Origin: Anaerobium acetethylicum
Lineage (GTDB): Bacteria; Bacillota; Clostridia; Lachnospirales; Lachnospiraceae
Assembly (NCBI RefSeq): GCF_900096945.1
Contig: NZ_FMKA01000001.1
Coordinates: 613,715 to 677,714, forward strand
Length of the DNA: 64,000 nt
Reading direction: 5' to 3'
Positions 8,244 to 17,407 of this stretch are shown here, piece after piece. A program made the position numbers and the translations under genes. Position 1 is the stretch's first letter. Every line of letters starts with the position of its first letter. The notes beneath the pieces were generated by a model. That model saw nothing but the letters and a program-made list of their open reading frames with translations, was not told the origin of the DNA and ran no database searches.

Positions 8244-9185
8244 CTATTCGTCCTCCTGCTTTACATCAAAGAGTGCATTTACAAAATCATCAGCATTGAA
8301 TTTCTGAAGGTCATCGATCGTTTCCCCGACCCCAATGTATTTCACCGGTATGCCAAGTTCAGCCTGGATCGCCACAGCAATCCCGCCTTTCGCCGTCCCG
8401 TCAAGTTTCGTCAGTATGATGCCCGTTATATCCGTCACTTCCTGAAACTGCCTTGCCTGCGCAAGAGCATTCTGTCCGGTAGTGCCATCCAGTACGACCA
8501 AAGTCTCCCTGTATGCCTCCGGATACTCTCTCTCCAGTACCCTGTCGATCTTACCAAGCTCCTGCATGAGATTTTTTTTGTTGTGCAGACGTCCCGCAGT
8601 GTCGCAGAGAAGCACGTCAGCCTTTCTTGATTTTGCGGCTGCCACAGCGTCATAAACGACAGCTGCGGGATCCGCGCCTTCCTGCCCCCCGATTATATCG
8701 ACTCCGGCACGGTTCGCCCATTCAGTCAGCTGCTCGCCGGCAGCTGCCCTGAACGTATCCGCTGCAGCAAGAACCACTTTCTTGCCCTGGTCCTTCAGTT
8801 TTCCGGCCAGCTTGCCCACCGAAGTGGTCTTGCCCACGCCGTTTACGCCGATGACGAGAACCACAGACTGTCTGTTCTCAAATTCATAAGCCGCTTCGCC
8901 TATATCCATCTGCTCCTTTATGCTCTTGATTAAGAGCGCCTTGCATTCTTTCGGCTCCTTAATCCTGTTTTCTTTCACTTTCTTCTTCAGATCCTCAATA
9001 ATTGCCGTCGTGGCATTAATCCCTAAATCGCCCATTACAAGAATTTCTTCGATCTCTTCGTAAAAATCATCATCAATACTTGAAAATCCACTGAAAATAG
9101 AATCAATACCGGAAACAATATTATTTCTGGTTTTAGAAAGTCCGGCAACTAGCCGCTTAAAAAAACCTTTTTTCTCTTCTGCCAT
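8244..9185 (-). CDS. ftsY: SRP receptor FtsY
   Basis: SRP receptor GTPase (313 aa). The N domain starts KKGFFKRLVAGLSKTRNNI, the usual membrane-contacting amphipathic stretch, without the long acidic A domain of Proteobacteria. The G domain has GVNGVGKTTSVGKLA, DTAGRLHNK and TKLDGTAKGG. It follows smc by about 40 bp, in the conserved rnc-smc-ftsY order. ilvA begins 22 bp downstream. Confidence 0.97.
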   Translation of the reverse strand: MAEEKKGFFKRLVAGLSKTRNNIVSGIDSIFSGFSSIDDDFYEEIEEILVMGDLGINATTAIIEDLKKKVKENRIKEPKECKALLIKSIKEQMDIGEAAYEFENRQSVVLVIGVNGVGKTTSVGKLAGKLKDQGKKVVLAAADTFRAAAGEQLTEWANRAGVDIIGGQEGADPAAVVYDAVAAAKSRKADVLLCDTAGRLHNKKNLMQELGKIDRVLEREYPEAYRETLVVLDGTTGQNALAQARQFQEVTDITGIILTKLDGTAKGGIAVAIQAELGIPVKYIGVGETIDDLQKFNADDFVNALFDVKQEDE

Positions 9186-9223
9186 AATATTTCTCCTTCT
9201 TTTTTCTTCAGTCGTGCAGACCG

Positions 9224-12200
9224 CTATTTATCCAGGTCTTCCTCAATGAGGTTTACAGACACCAGCGTCGACACGCCCTTTTCCTGCATGGTAATTCCAT
9301 ACAGCCTGTCAGCCGCAGCCATTGTACCACGTCTATGTGTAATAATAATAAATTGTGTGTTCTTTGTCAACTTATGAAGGTATTTTGCGAATCTGGTAAC
9401 GTTGGAATCATCCAGAGCCGCTTCGATCTCATCAAGGAGGCAGAAAGGCGACGGTTTCAGGTTCTGTATCGCAAACAGCAGCGCTATGGCCGTAAGTGCC
9501 TTTTCACCACCTGAAAGCTGCATCATGTTCTGAAGCTTCTTTCCTGGCGGCTGGGAAACAATCTGTATTCCTGCTTCCAGGACATCCTCATCCTCAACCA
9601 GCTCCAGGGAACCCTTTCCTCCTCCAAAAAGTTCTTTGAAGGCTTTATCAAATTCGATGCGGATCAGTGCAAACTTCTCCCTGAACTGGCTGCGCATTCC
9701 TGCATCCAGCTCTTCAATAATGTTGAGCAGCGTGTGTTCAGCCGTTACCAGGTCATCCCTCTGGGTGCTGAGGAAGCCATAACGCTCCTTCATGTTTTTA
9801 TAGTCTTCGATGGCATTTACATTGACATCGCCCAGTTTCCTGATTTCCTCTTTCACTGCGGTTATCTGCTTTTTGATCGCCGCGGGGTTATCCATCTCTG
9901 GATTCCTCATGGAGGCCGCCACGCTGTAGGTGATTTCATACTCCTCCCACATGTAGTTAATCTGGTTTTCGGAAGATTCCTCTAATTTTTCTTTCTGGTT
10001 TCCAAGGCGGAAGCATTCCTTATCCAGTTCGTTCATTCTGGCCGAAAGTTCTTCTCTCTTTTTGAAGAAATTTTTATAGGAGCCGCTCAGCTTTTCCTTC
10101 TCTTCAGTCAGAGACTTCAGCATTCGGTCAAGCTCCTCATGTCTCTGAACAGAGCCACGAATCGTCTCCCTGATTTTCTGGATTTCGCTTTCCTTGTTTT
10201 TCACTTCATCGGCAGACTCGGCCAGCTGCTGGTCGATTGATACGAGCTCCTCTTCCAGCTTGCGGATTTCCGAATTGATACGTTTGGTGTTTTCAGCAAG
10301 GAACTCTTTCTTCTGGGCGAGTCCGGCAAATTCCATGGCAATGTCCGAAGTCTGCCGGCTGACAGAAGCTTCCTTCGTCCGTTCCCCGTCAAGCTCTTCC
10401 TGAAGTTCCCTTATGTTCCGTTCGATCTGCTTCTCCTTCGTTTCTGAATCATGAAGCTCCGCATCGATAGCCTGCTTGCCCTCGCCGATTTCCATTACCT
10501 GCTTTTCAATCTCCCGGCTTTCAGCGATGACGTCATTATAGCTCTTTCTTATTTCGTTTTTCTTCTCTATGGCCTTCTTTACATTCATCCTGCCAGTATT
10601 CTGCAGAATAAACTGTTCCTGCAGGCTTTTTGCATCCTCGCTGATTTCTGCCCTGAGATTATTTCTCTGGTCCCGGGCTTTAGCGATGTCTGATTGAAGA
10701 TCAGCAACTGCCTGAAAGAGTTCTGCAACTTTTCCATCCAGCTCCTCAATTTCCCTGCGTCTTCCCAGAAGATTGCTTGCATTCTTGAACGCACCGCCTG
10801 TCATGGAACCTCCCGGGCTGAGTGACTCGCCCTCAAGGGTAACGATCCTGATGGAATAACTGAATTTTCTTGCAATCGCAATTGCATTGTCAATATTGTC
10901 CACAACCAGCGTCCTGCCAAGCAGGTATCTTGCCAGATCCTGATACTTCGGTTCCGTCTTCACAAGTTCACTGGCAATGCCGATCACCCCGGTTTCCGAA
11001 AGCGCTTTTTCTCCCGAAAAGCCCCCTTTGTTTCCGATGCTTGTCAATGGCAGGAAGGTAGCCCTTCCGAACTTGTTCTTTTTCAGATATTCGATCATGC
11101 CTTTTGCGGTGTTCTCATTGTCCGTTACGATATTCTGGATACTGCCGCCCAGAGCCGTTTCGATAGCAACCTCATATTCCTTTTCAACCTTTATGATATC
11201 CGCAACGACGCCGACGATCCCCTTCTGGCTGTCTTTGCACTCCATGACCTTACGAATGCTGTTGCCGTAGCCGTCATAGCGCTCTGTTATGTTCTTCAGC
11301 GAGTCGAGCCTCGACTTCTCCCTGTGGTATTCCGGCTGCAGCGCATTCAGCCTTTCGTTCTGGCGGACAAGGTTCTCCTGGATTTCCGCTACTGCCAGTT
11401 CCCTGGCTTTCTGGCTCTCCCTGAGGCTGGCGATTGTCTTTTCGACTGTTTCCAGTTCTGTTGTATGTCCCTCTTCTTCGGCATCCTGTTCTGCTTCGTC
11501 GCTTTTCATTTTGATAAGCTTCTGGCTGAGTTCCGCCTTTCGGATGTTGATCTGTTCAAGCATGGTGTCATATCTTTGAAGTTTCGCTTTTGTTGAAGCT
11601 CTCGAATTGAGAACTTCAAAAATATCATTCTTTCCAGTTTCAATGTCTGCATTCAGGCTTGAAATTTTTGCCTGTATTCCGGACAGAATGTTCTTCGCTT
11701 CCAGCTGCCTGCCATCCATTCCTGAAATGAGCCCGTCGATTTCTGCCTTCTCTGATTCGAACACATTTTTCTGCTCCCTGCGTTCTTTCACTTCCTCATT
11801 GATTGCAGCACGGCGTCTGTTGTAATACTCGTCACTTGACTTCGCTGTGTTGATCTGTTCGTTCAGTACGTTGACCTGGCCTTCCAGCTGGCCTTTTACA
11901 AGGCTTTCCTGGCCGAGTCTGCCCTTTGTCTCATCTATTCTGGCGTCGAGCTCTTCTATGTCCTTTTCGAGCTTTTCGTATTCTTCTTTTGTACTTTCAT
12001 AATTTGCGGATGAAGTTTCCAGATCCTCTTCCGCAATCTTAAGTTTCTCATTTATCGATGCCAGCTGGGTGTTGATTCTCTCAGATTCCATAAGGAACAT
12101 ATTGACATCATATATCTTCAGTTCATCCTTTTTCTTCAGATACTCCTTCGCTGTCTCCGATTGCCGTTCCAAAGGGGCCAGCTGCTTTTCTATTTCTGAA

Positions 12201-12784
12201 AGTATGTCATTGACACGGACAAGGTTGGCCTTCTCATCTTCCAGCTTCTTCTGTGCCGTAGCCTTCCTTCTTTTGAATTTCACTATACCGACAGCTTCAT
12301 CAAAAAGCTCCCTGCGCTCTTCAGGCCTGCCGCTCAGGATTTTATCAATCTGCCCCTGCCCGATTATGGAGTAGCCTTCCTTTCCAATTCCGGTATCATA
12401 GAAGAGCTCGTTCACGTCTTTCAGCCTGCATGCCGAACCATTGATCAGATATTCGCTCTCTCCCGACCGGAAAACCCTTCTTGCCACAGTGACTTCTTCG
12501 AACTCTATCGGAAGCTGGTGGTCGGAATTATCAAGCGTTATGGCAACGGAAGCAAATCCCTGAGCCTTCCTGTTCTCTGTTCCCGAAAAGATTACGTCCT
12601 GCATGCTTGCGCCTCTGAGCTGCTTTGCCCTCTGCTCGCCGAGCACCCAGCGGACAGCATCCGCTACATTACTCTTTCCGCTGCCGTTTGGACCGACAAT
12701 ACCTGTTATTCCATTATGGAAATCAAACACGATCTTATTTGCGAATGATTTGAATCCCTGGACTTCTATACTCTTTAAATACAT
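9224..12784 (-). CDS. smc: Chromosome partition protein SMC
   Basis: Structural maintenance of chromosomes ATPase (1186 aa) that compacts and segregates DNA with ScpA and ScpB. The N-terminal head begins MYLKSIEVQGFKSFANK, with Walker A GPNGSGKSNVADAVRWVLG. Two long coiled-coil arms flank a globular hinge at about 510-650. The C-terminal head carries the signature LSGGEKALTAIALLF and Walker B CLLDEIEAALDD. Two ATG codons are adjacent; the second (12784) spaces better from the AGGTG SD. It lies between rnc and ftsY. Confidence 0.98.
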   Translation of the reverse strand: MYLKSIEVQGFKSFANKIVFDFHNGITGIVGPNGSGKSNVADAVRWVLGEQRAKQLRGASMQDVIFSGTENRKAQGFASVAITLDNSDHQLPIEFEEVTVARRVFRSGESEYLINGSACRLKDVNELFYDTGIGKEGYSIIGQGQIDKILSGRPEERRELFDEAVGIVKFKRRKATAQKKLEDEKANLVRVNDILSEIEKQLAPLERQSETAKEYLKKKDELKIYDVNMFLMESERINTQLASINEKLKIAEEDLETSSANYESTKEEYEKLEKDIEELDARIDETKGRLGQESLVKGQLEGQVNVLNEQINTAKSSDEYYNRRRAAINEEVKERREQKNVFESEKAEIDGLISGMDGRQLEAKNILSGIQAKISSLNADIETGKNDIFEVLNSRASTKAKLQRYDTMLEQINIRKAELSQKLIKMKSDEAEQDAEEEGHTTELETVEKTIASLRESQKARELAVAEIQENLVRQNERLNALQPEYHREKSRLDSLKNITERYDGYGNSIRKVMECKDSQKGIVGVVADIIKVEKEYEVAIETALGGSIQNIVTDNENTAKGMIEYLKKNKFGRATFLPLTSIGNKGGFSGEKALSETGVIGIASELVKTEPKYQDLARYLLGRTLVVDNIDNAIAIARKFSYSIRIVTLEGESLSPGGSMTGGAFKNASNLLGRRREIEELDGKVAELFQAVADLQSDIAKARDQRNNLRAEISEDAKSLQEQFILQNTGRMNVKKAIEKKNEIRKSYNDVIAESREIEKQVMEIGEGKQAIDAELHDSETKEKQIERNIRELQEELDGERTKEASVSRQTSDIAMEFAGLAQKKEFLAENTKRINSEIRKLEEELVSIDQQLAESADEVKNKESEIQKIRETIRGSVQRHEELDRMLKSLTEEKEKLSGSYKNFFKKREELSARMNELDKECFRLGNQKEKLEESSENQINYMWEEYEITYSVAASMRNPEMDNPAAIKKQITAVKEEIRKLGDVNVNAIEDYKNMKERYGFLSTQRDDLVTAEHTLLNIIEELDAGMRSQFREKFALIRIEFDKAFKELFGGGKGSLELVEDEDVLEAGIQIVSQPPGKKLQNMMQLSGGEKALTAIALLFAIQNLKPSPFCLLDEIEAALDDSNVTRFAKYLHKLTKNTQFIIITHRRGTMAAADRLYGITMQEKGVSTLVSVNLIEEDLDK

Positions 12785-12836
12785 CATGCACCTACTTTAT
12801 TTTATTTTGCAGTATAAATGCTTCTGCGCCCTTTCT

Positions 12837-13544
12837 CTATTTTTTTGCATTCCCGCTTCCCTTGAGTTTTCGGATTGCATTGAAAGCAGCTTCCTGTTCT
12901 GCTCCTTTTTTCGTGGTTCCCGTACCCTGTCCGACAATATCGTCTCCAATCAGTACATTGACAACAAACCTCTTGTTATGGTCGGGTCCTTCCTCGCCAA
13001 TTAGCGAATAGCTCAGTTCCTGATCATATGCCGCCTGTACGATTTCCTGCAGGATAGTCTTGCTATCATAAAAGAGCTGTTTATCCTCAATATCTGTCAG
13101 GATGAACCTGTCTATGAACTCTTTTGCATTAGTAAAACCACCATCTAGGTATATGGCCCCTATGACCGCCTCAAGTGCATCTGAAAGGATCGATTTCCGC
13201 TCTCTTCCTCCGGTCAGGTCCTCTCCTTTTCCAAGAAGCAGATACTTCCCAAGATCGATATCCCTCGTGCTCAGAGAAAGTGTCTGCTCGCACACTATGC
13301 TTGCCCTGAGTTTTGTAAGATAACCCTCTGCTTTTTCAGGGTATTTTTTATATAAGAAATCACTGGTTGCAAGTTCTAAGACGGCATCTCCCAGAAACTC
13401 CAGCCTTTCATTGTTCCCAACACGCTTAATCCTGTTTTCATTTGAATAGGAACTGTGGGTCAGCGCCTGTGTGATAAGCATGCGGTCATGAAAGGCATAT
13501 CCAATCCTAGATTCCAGCTCATCTATCTTCTGTTTTTCATTCAT
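12837..13544 (-). CDS. rnc: Ribonuclease III
   Basis: Double-strand RNA endonuclease (235 aa) for rRNA and mRNA processing. The RNase III signature NNERLEFLGDAVLELATSDF holds catalytic acidic residues, with the second set in SDALEAVIGAIYLDGG. The C-terminal double-strand RNA-binding domain ends in KKGAEQEAAFNAIRKLKG. It starts the rnc-smc-ftsY group and has its own predicted promoter. Confidence 0.97.
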   Translation of the reverse strand: MNEKQKIDELESRIGYAFHDRMLITQALTHSSYSNENRIKRVGNNERLEFLGDAVLELATSDFLYKKYPEKAEGYLTKLRASIVCEQTLSLSTRDIDLGKYLLLGKGEDLTGGRERKSILSDALEAVIGAIYLDGGFTNAKEFIDRFILTDIEDKQLFYDSKTILQEIVQAAYDQELSYSLIGEEGPDHNKRFVVNVLIGDDIVGQGTGTTKKGAEQEAAFNAIRKLKGSGNAKK

Positions 13545-13565
13545 TTTCAGAATCCTCTCTTACAT

Positions 13566-13593
13566 TTTATATAGAAGCAGCGATTCAGGTCAA
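13566..13593 (-). promoter_or_regulatory. Predicted sigma-A promoter of rnc-smc-ftsY
   Basis: On the minus strand TTGACC, 16 bases, TATAAA, about 22 bp before rnc. It lies beyond the acpP terminator, supporting a separate rnc transcript. Confidence 0.6.
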
Positions 13594-13621
13594 TACCCTT
13601 TCAAGCCGCATTTTTAGTTAC

Positions 13622-13670
13622 GGGAATATAATGTTACTGTTCACTCCGTGACCAGTAACATTATATTCCC
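13622..13670. repeat. REP-like palindrome A
   Basis: Two perfect 18-base arms, GGGAATATAATGTTACTG and its complement, enclose a 13-base centre that can itself pair (TCAC/GTGA). No T run follows in either direction, so it is not a standard terminator. Layout and core (GTTRCTG / CAGYAAC) match the palindrome at 16014-16054. Confidence 0.75.
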
Positions 13671-13679
13671 CTATGACAT

Positions 13680-13706
13680 GAAAAAGCCCTTTGCAGGGCT
13701 TTTTCA
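13680..13706 (-). terminator. Terminator after acpP
   Basis: GAAAAAGCCCTGCAAAGGGCTTTTTC, a symmetrical hairpin with A and T flanks, works in either direction. It lies about 40 bp past the acpP stop. Confidence 0.85.
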
Positions 13707-13743
13707 GAGTATAAGTTTCCCACCTGAAGCGAAAAACCAATCT

Positions 13744-13974
13744 TTAGTTTAATGCGTTTTTGATCTGATCGACAGCATCTCCAACTGAAATGATTTTTTC
13801 TGCTTCTTCATTAGGGATTTCGATATCAAATTCTTCTTCTATTCCCATGATAATCTGGAAGATATCTAATGAATCGGCTCCTAAATCATCAACAAAAGTT
13901 GTGTCCAATGTGATTTCATCTGCATCGACATTTAATACCTCCGCAATGATCTGCTGTAATTTTTCAAATTCCAT
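13744..13974 (-). CDS. acpP: Acyl carrier protein
   Basis: ACP (76 aa) carries growing fatty acyl chains on a 4'-phosphopantetheine arm attached to Ser in the DLGADSLD motif. Start set at ATG 13974 (MEFEKLQQI); a TTG three codons earlier abuts the AAGGA SD and is unlikely. Acidic throughout, as expected. It is directly downstream of plsX, 18 bp apart, and closed by a terminator. Confidence 0.97.
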   Translation of the reverse strand: MEFEKLQQIIAEVLNVDADEITLDTTFVDDLGADSLDIFQIIMGIEEEFDIEIPNEEAEKIISVGDAVDQIKNALN

Positions 13975-13992
13975 ATTTTTCAATCCTTTCTT

Positions 13993-15006
13993 CTATTCAT
14001 CTTTTAAAATGATATTCTGCCTGATTTTTTCGTTTATCTGCTGTTCTTTAAAGGTTACGCACTGTATGATTGAATTTTTGATTTCATTTGCCTTGGCATT
14101 TCCGTGCGTTTTGACGACAAGTCCGTTCAGACCAAGCAGCGGTGCTCCGCCGTACTGGCTGGCATCGAAAGTTTTCAGTGTGGCTTTCAGTGCCGGCTTT
14201 ACAAGAAGAGCTCCTATCTTGCTTCTCAATGAACTCATCATGCCTTCTTTGATTTTGCCGATAAGTGTGCTCCCTAATCCTTCATATAGTTTCAGGATGA
14301 CATTACCAACGAAAGCCTCGCATACAATTACGTCGGCTCCGCCGTTTGGTATCTCTCGGGCTTCAATGCTTCCGATAAAATTGATATCCTGGCAGTTTTT
14401 AAGCAGCGGGAATGTTTCTTTGACAAGAAGGTTTCCTTTTTCCTCTTCAGCACCAATATTTACAATCGCAACTCTTGGCTTTTTTATTCCAACTACATTT
14501 TCCATGTATATTGAGCCCATCTTTGCGAACTGCAGAAGGTGTGATGGCCTGGCATCCACATTTGCGCCACAATCAACCAGTAATGACACTCCGTTTTTGG
14601 TAGGAATAAGCGGTGCAAGAGGTGGCCTTTCAACGCCTTTTATTCTTCCTACTATAAGCTGGCCTCCGACAAGAATCGCGCCGGAACTCCCTGCAGATAC
14701 AAATGCATCAGCTGCTTTGTTCTTCACCAGGTTCATGCCAATTACAATGGATGATTCCTTTTTGCCTCTTATGGCCATAACAGGGGGTTCCTCAGTACTG
14801 ATTACTTCTTTAGCCGGAATAATTTCAATCTGACCGGCATCGAATGTATATTTCCTGATTTCCTCTCTGATACTGGCTTCTTTTCCTACCAGAAAAACTT
14901 TGATATCCTTCCTTGAGTTGACAGCCTCAACCGCTCCCTTGACGATCTCGAAAGGGGCATTGTCGCCGCCCATTGCATCTACTGCAACTTTTACCATATC
15001 TTGCAT
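13993..15006 (-). CDS. plsX: Phosphate acyltransferase PlsX
   Basis: PlsX (337 aa) makes acyl-phosphate from acyl-ACP and phosphate, the first step toward phosphatidic acid with PlsY. The family N-terminus VKVAVDAMGGDNAPFEIVKG is present, with ESSIVIGMNLVKNKAADAFVSAG further on. ATG 15006 is chosen because an AAGGAGGAG SD lies 5 bases upstream. Co-transcribed with acpP from the promoter at 15036-15064. Confidence 0.96.
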   Translation of the reverse strand: MQDMVKVAVDAMGGDNAPFEIVKGAVEAVNSRKDIKVFLVGKEASIREEIRKYTFDAGQIEIIPAKEVISTEEPPVMAIRGKKESSIVIGMNLVKNKAADAFVSAGSSGAILVGGQLIVGRIKGVERPPLAPLIPTKNGVSLLVDCGANVDARPSHLLQFAKMGSIYMENVVGIKKPRVAIVNIGAEEEKGNLLVKETFPLLKNCQDINFIGSIEAREIPNGGADVIVCEAFVGNVILKLYEGLGSTLIGKIKEGMMSSLRSKIGALLVKPALKATLKTFDASQYGGAPLLGLNGLVVKTHGNAKANEIKNSIIQCVTFKEQQINEKIRQNIILKDE

Positions 15007-15035
15007 TTCTACTCCTCCTTGCATGCCTATTACAT

Positions 15036-15064
15036 AATATACTAGATATCATTCTATAAATCAA
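15036..15064 (-). promoter_or_regulatory. Predicted sigma-A promoter of plsX-acpP
   Basis: On the minus strand TTGATT, 17 bases, TATATT, in an AT-rich interval after the rpmF terminator. I looked for a FapR-type operator here and did not find a convincing one. Confidence 0.55.
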
Positions 15065-15111
15065 TATACAATTATATTTTTTGTTGCAGAACAAAAAGTA
15101 TGCCCTGACAT

Positions 15112-15139
15112 AAAAAAAGCGCCCTGTTCGGGGCGCTTT
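15112..15139 (-). terminator. Terminator after rpmF
   Basis: Stem AAAGCGCCC/GGGCGCTTT with a 6-base loop, followed on the minus strand by seven T. Confidence 0.9.
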
Positions 15140-15191
15140 CTACCTGTTTCCGTCGGATATTCCCGCCGGCTGAATTTATAATGATTATAAA

Positions 15192-15371
15192 TTAGTCAAC
15201 AGATACGATTTCTTTTTTGTTGTAAGAACCACAAGCTTTACATACTCTATGAGGCATCATTAATTCTCCACATTTGCTACACTTCACTAAATTTGGAGCG
15301 CTCATTTTCCAGTTTGCTCTACGTTTATCTCTTCTTGCTTTAGAAGATTTATTCTTTGGACAGATAGACAT
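15192..15371 (-). CDS. rpmF: 50S ribosomal protein L32
   Basis: A 59-residue L32 that I translated by hand: MSICPKNKSSKARRDKRRAN, then a zinc ribbon with CSKCG and CKACG pairs (C+ type, zinc-binding), ending KKEIVSVD. An AGGAGGTG SD precedes ATG 15371. It follows the DUF177 gene by 42 bp, the standard yceD-rpmF pairing, and is closed by a strong terminator. Confidence 0.97.
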   Translation of the reverse strand: MSICPKNKSSKARRDKRRANWKMSAPNLVKCSKCGELMMPHRVCKACGSYNKKEIVSVD

Positions 15372-15413
15372 GGTTACACCTCCTCTTAAACTTCAACAGA
15401 CCCTTATAGGAAT

Positions 15414-15938
15414 CTATTTTTTAGAATTATTAAAGATATCACGGATAACTGACATTCTTGGATCAAGTTCTGTGACGTCGCAGCCACAGTTTCCATGATT
15501 GAGATTTGCTCCACATCTATTACAGATACCCTTGCAGTCGTCGCCGCAAAGAACCTTCATAGGCCAGTTTACTAAAATCTCATTATAGACAAGCGTGTCT
15601 ATATCAAGGCTGCATCCAATAACAAAATTGCTTTCATCCAACTCTTTTATCCTGTCTTCTTCAGATAACTTCATATCTATACTTCTGGTTATCTCAAGAT
15701 GGAAATCCGTCTTAACCGGTTCTAAGCACCGGGCGCATGGTATTTCTAAAGATAAATTGCAGGTTCCCGATATAAGAACTTCCCTTTTCCCAACATTGGT
15801 AATGGTCAGATCCACCAGTTCCTTTTCAATAATCTTAAAGCTGCCAAGAGCGGATTTAAAATAGTCCATCTCGACAGGTACCTGCGTGTGTACGACTTTA
15901 TCCTCACGGGACAAAACATTTGATAAGTCTATTAACAT
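15414..15938 (-). CDS. yceD: DUF177 (YceD-like) protein
   Basis: A 174-residue YceD/DUF177 protein. The family is genetically linked to L32 and, in some organisms, to 23S rRNA accumulation; the mechanism is not settled. Four Cys are visible in two C-terminal pairs (CGDDCKGICNRCG and the nearby NCGC), plus CARC in the middle, consistent with the family's metal-binding look. A perfect consensus promoter lies immediately upstream, making yceD-rpmF a strong dedicated operon. Confidence 0.9.
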   Translation of the reverse strand: MLIDLSNVLSREDKVVHTQVPVEMDYFKSALGSFKIIEKELVDLTITNVGKREVLISGTCNLSLEIPCARCLEPVKTDFHLEITRSIDMKLSEEDRIKELDESNFVIGCSLDIDTLVYNEILVNWPMKVLCGDDCKGICNRCGANLNHGNCGCDVTELDPRMSVIRDIFNNSKK

Positions 15939-15965
15939 AATAGTCTCCTAATTCATACCTAAGTT

Positions 15966-15994
15966 ATTATACCCACATAGATTTTATTTGTCAA
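15966..15994 (-). promoter_or_regulatory. Perfect consensus sigma-A promoter of yceD-rpmF
   Basis: On the minus strand TTGACA, 17 bases, TATAAT: both hexamers and the spacing match consensus. This suits high expression of a ribosomal protein gene. Confidence 0.88.
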
Positions 15995-16013
15995 TATCTT
16001 TTTCTATGCAGAT

Positions 16014-16054
16014 ATAATATGTTGCTGTTCGCTGAGCGGACAGCAACATATTAT
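16014..16054. repeat. REP-like palindrome B
   Basis: Arms ATAATATGTTGCTGT and the complement surround a self-pairing CGCT-G-AGCG centre, making a 41-base near-perfect cruciform. No T run follows. Same architecture as the palindrome at 13622-13670. It sits between ackA and the yceD promoter. Confidence 0.75.
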
Positions 16055-16082
16055 CAATGACGCAGCTAATTCACACCATCTA

Positions 16083-17276
16083 TTATTTTACGAGTGCTAA
16101 TGTCTCTCTCGCGATTGCAAGTTCTTCATTTGTTGGAACAACAAGAACTGCCGTTTTTGAATCAGGCGTTGAAATGACGATATCCATTCCCCTCTTTGCA
16201 TTGGCTTCCTGATTAAGTTCTATTCCAAGGTATCCTAAATAGTCGCAGATATCGGTTCTTACATATTTGTTGTTTTCACCAAGACCAGCTGTAAATACGA
16301 TTGCGTCTACACCGTTCATTGCAGCAACATAGGATCCTATGTATTTCGCAACAGAGTATGCAAATACTTTCATCGCTCTGATTGCATCTTCTCTTCCTGC
16401 AAGCACAGCATCTTCAAGATCCCTGAAATCACTTGTGAATTCAGATAATCCGAGAACGCCTGATTTTTTGTTGAGTACGTCCATAACGCCATCGATATCA
16501 AGGTTTTCTTTCTTTGCAATATATTCCATGATCGCAGGATCGATATCGCCTGAACGTGTTCCCATGATAACGCCCTGAAGTGGAGTAAGGCCCATTGATG
16601 TATCTACTGATTTGCCATTCTTAACGGCACAAACGCTTGCTCCGTTTCCAAGATGGCAAACGATTGTCTTCAACTGGTCATATGGTTTTTCCAGGATTTC
16701 AGCAGTTCTCTTTGATACATAGCTGTGTGAAGTTCCGTGGAAACCGTATCTTCTGATTTTGTATTTTTTGTAATATTCATAAGGAATTCCGTAAAGGAAA
16801 GCTTCTTCAGGCATTGTCTGATGGAATGCCGTATCGAAAACGCCAACCATTGGAGTTGTTGGCATTAATTTTTTGCATGCGTCGATTCCGATCAGGTTTG
16901 CAGGATTGTGCAGAGGCGCTAATTCATTACATTCTGTAACAGCTGCGATAACTTCATCTGTGATGATTGTTGAGCTTGCGAATTTTTCTCCACCATGAAC
17001 AAGTCTGTGTCCAACTGCTCCGATTTCATCAAGGCTTTTAACAACACCTGTTTCAGTATCTGTAAGAGAATCAAGAACAAGCTTGATAGCCTGCGTATGA
17101 TCTGGCATTGGGGATTCAGTAATAATTTTCTGTCCTCCTTCAGGCTGATAAACGATTCTGCTGCCATCGATTCCTATTCTTTCGCAAATACCTTTTGCTA
17201 ATACGGCTTCTGTTTCAGAGTTGATTAACTGGAATTTAAGCGAAGAACTTCCACAGTTTATTACTAAAATATTCAT
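16083..17276 (-). CDS. ackA: Acetate kinase
   Basis: Acetate kinase (397 aa) converts acetyl phosphate plus ADP to acetate plus ATP, the energy-yielding end of acetate fermentation. The N-terminus MNILVINCGSSSLKFQLI and the GHRLVHGG, RRYGFHGTSH and CHLGNGAS motifs are all intact. An AGGAGG SD precedes ATG 17276. It follows pta by 131 bp. Confidence 0.98.
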   Translation of the reverse strand: MNILVINCGSSSLKFQLINSETEAVLAKGICERIGIDGSRIVYQPEGGQKIITESPMPDHTQAIKLVLDSLTDTETGVVKSLDEIGAVGHRLVHGGEKFASSTIITDEVIAAVTECNELAPLHNPANLIGIDACKKLMPTTPMVGVFDTAFHQTMPEEAFLYGIPYEYYKKYKIRRYGFHGTSHSYVSKRTAEILEKPYDQLKTIVCHLGNGASVCAVKNGKSVDTSMGLTPLQGVIMGTRSGDIDPAIMEYIAKKENLDIDGVMDVLNKKSGVLGLSEFTSDFRDLEDAVLAGREDAIRAMKVFAYSVAKYIGSYVAAMNGVDAIVFTAGLGENNKYVRTDICDYLGYLGIELNQEANAKRGMDIVISTPDSKTAVLVVPTNEELAIARETLALVK

Positions 17277-17407
17277 TTTATTTCCTCCTGGTTTAACTGA
17301 TTAATATATTATTCTTAGAAGAGAGCTGATTCTCATGATCGGCCCTTCCATTTTCAAACCTTACAGCACAGCCCTTTCGGCGTTCATCGGTGCCATAGAG
17401 CAGTTAC

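Noticed and set aside
13790..14833. A 347-codon plus-strand frame opposite acpP and plsX
   Set aside because: Exact antisense of two firmly identified genes with Ser/Pro-rich shadow composition and no SD.
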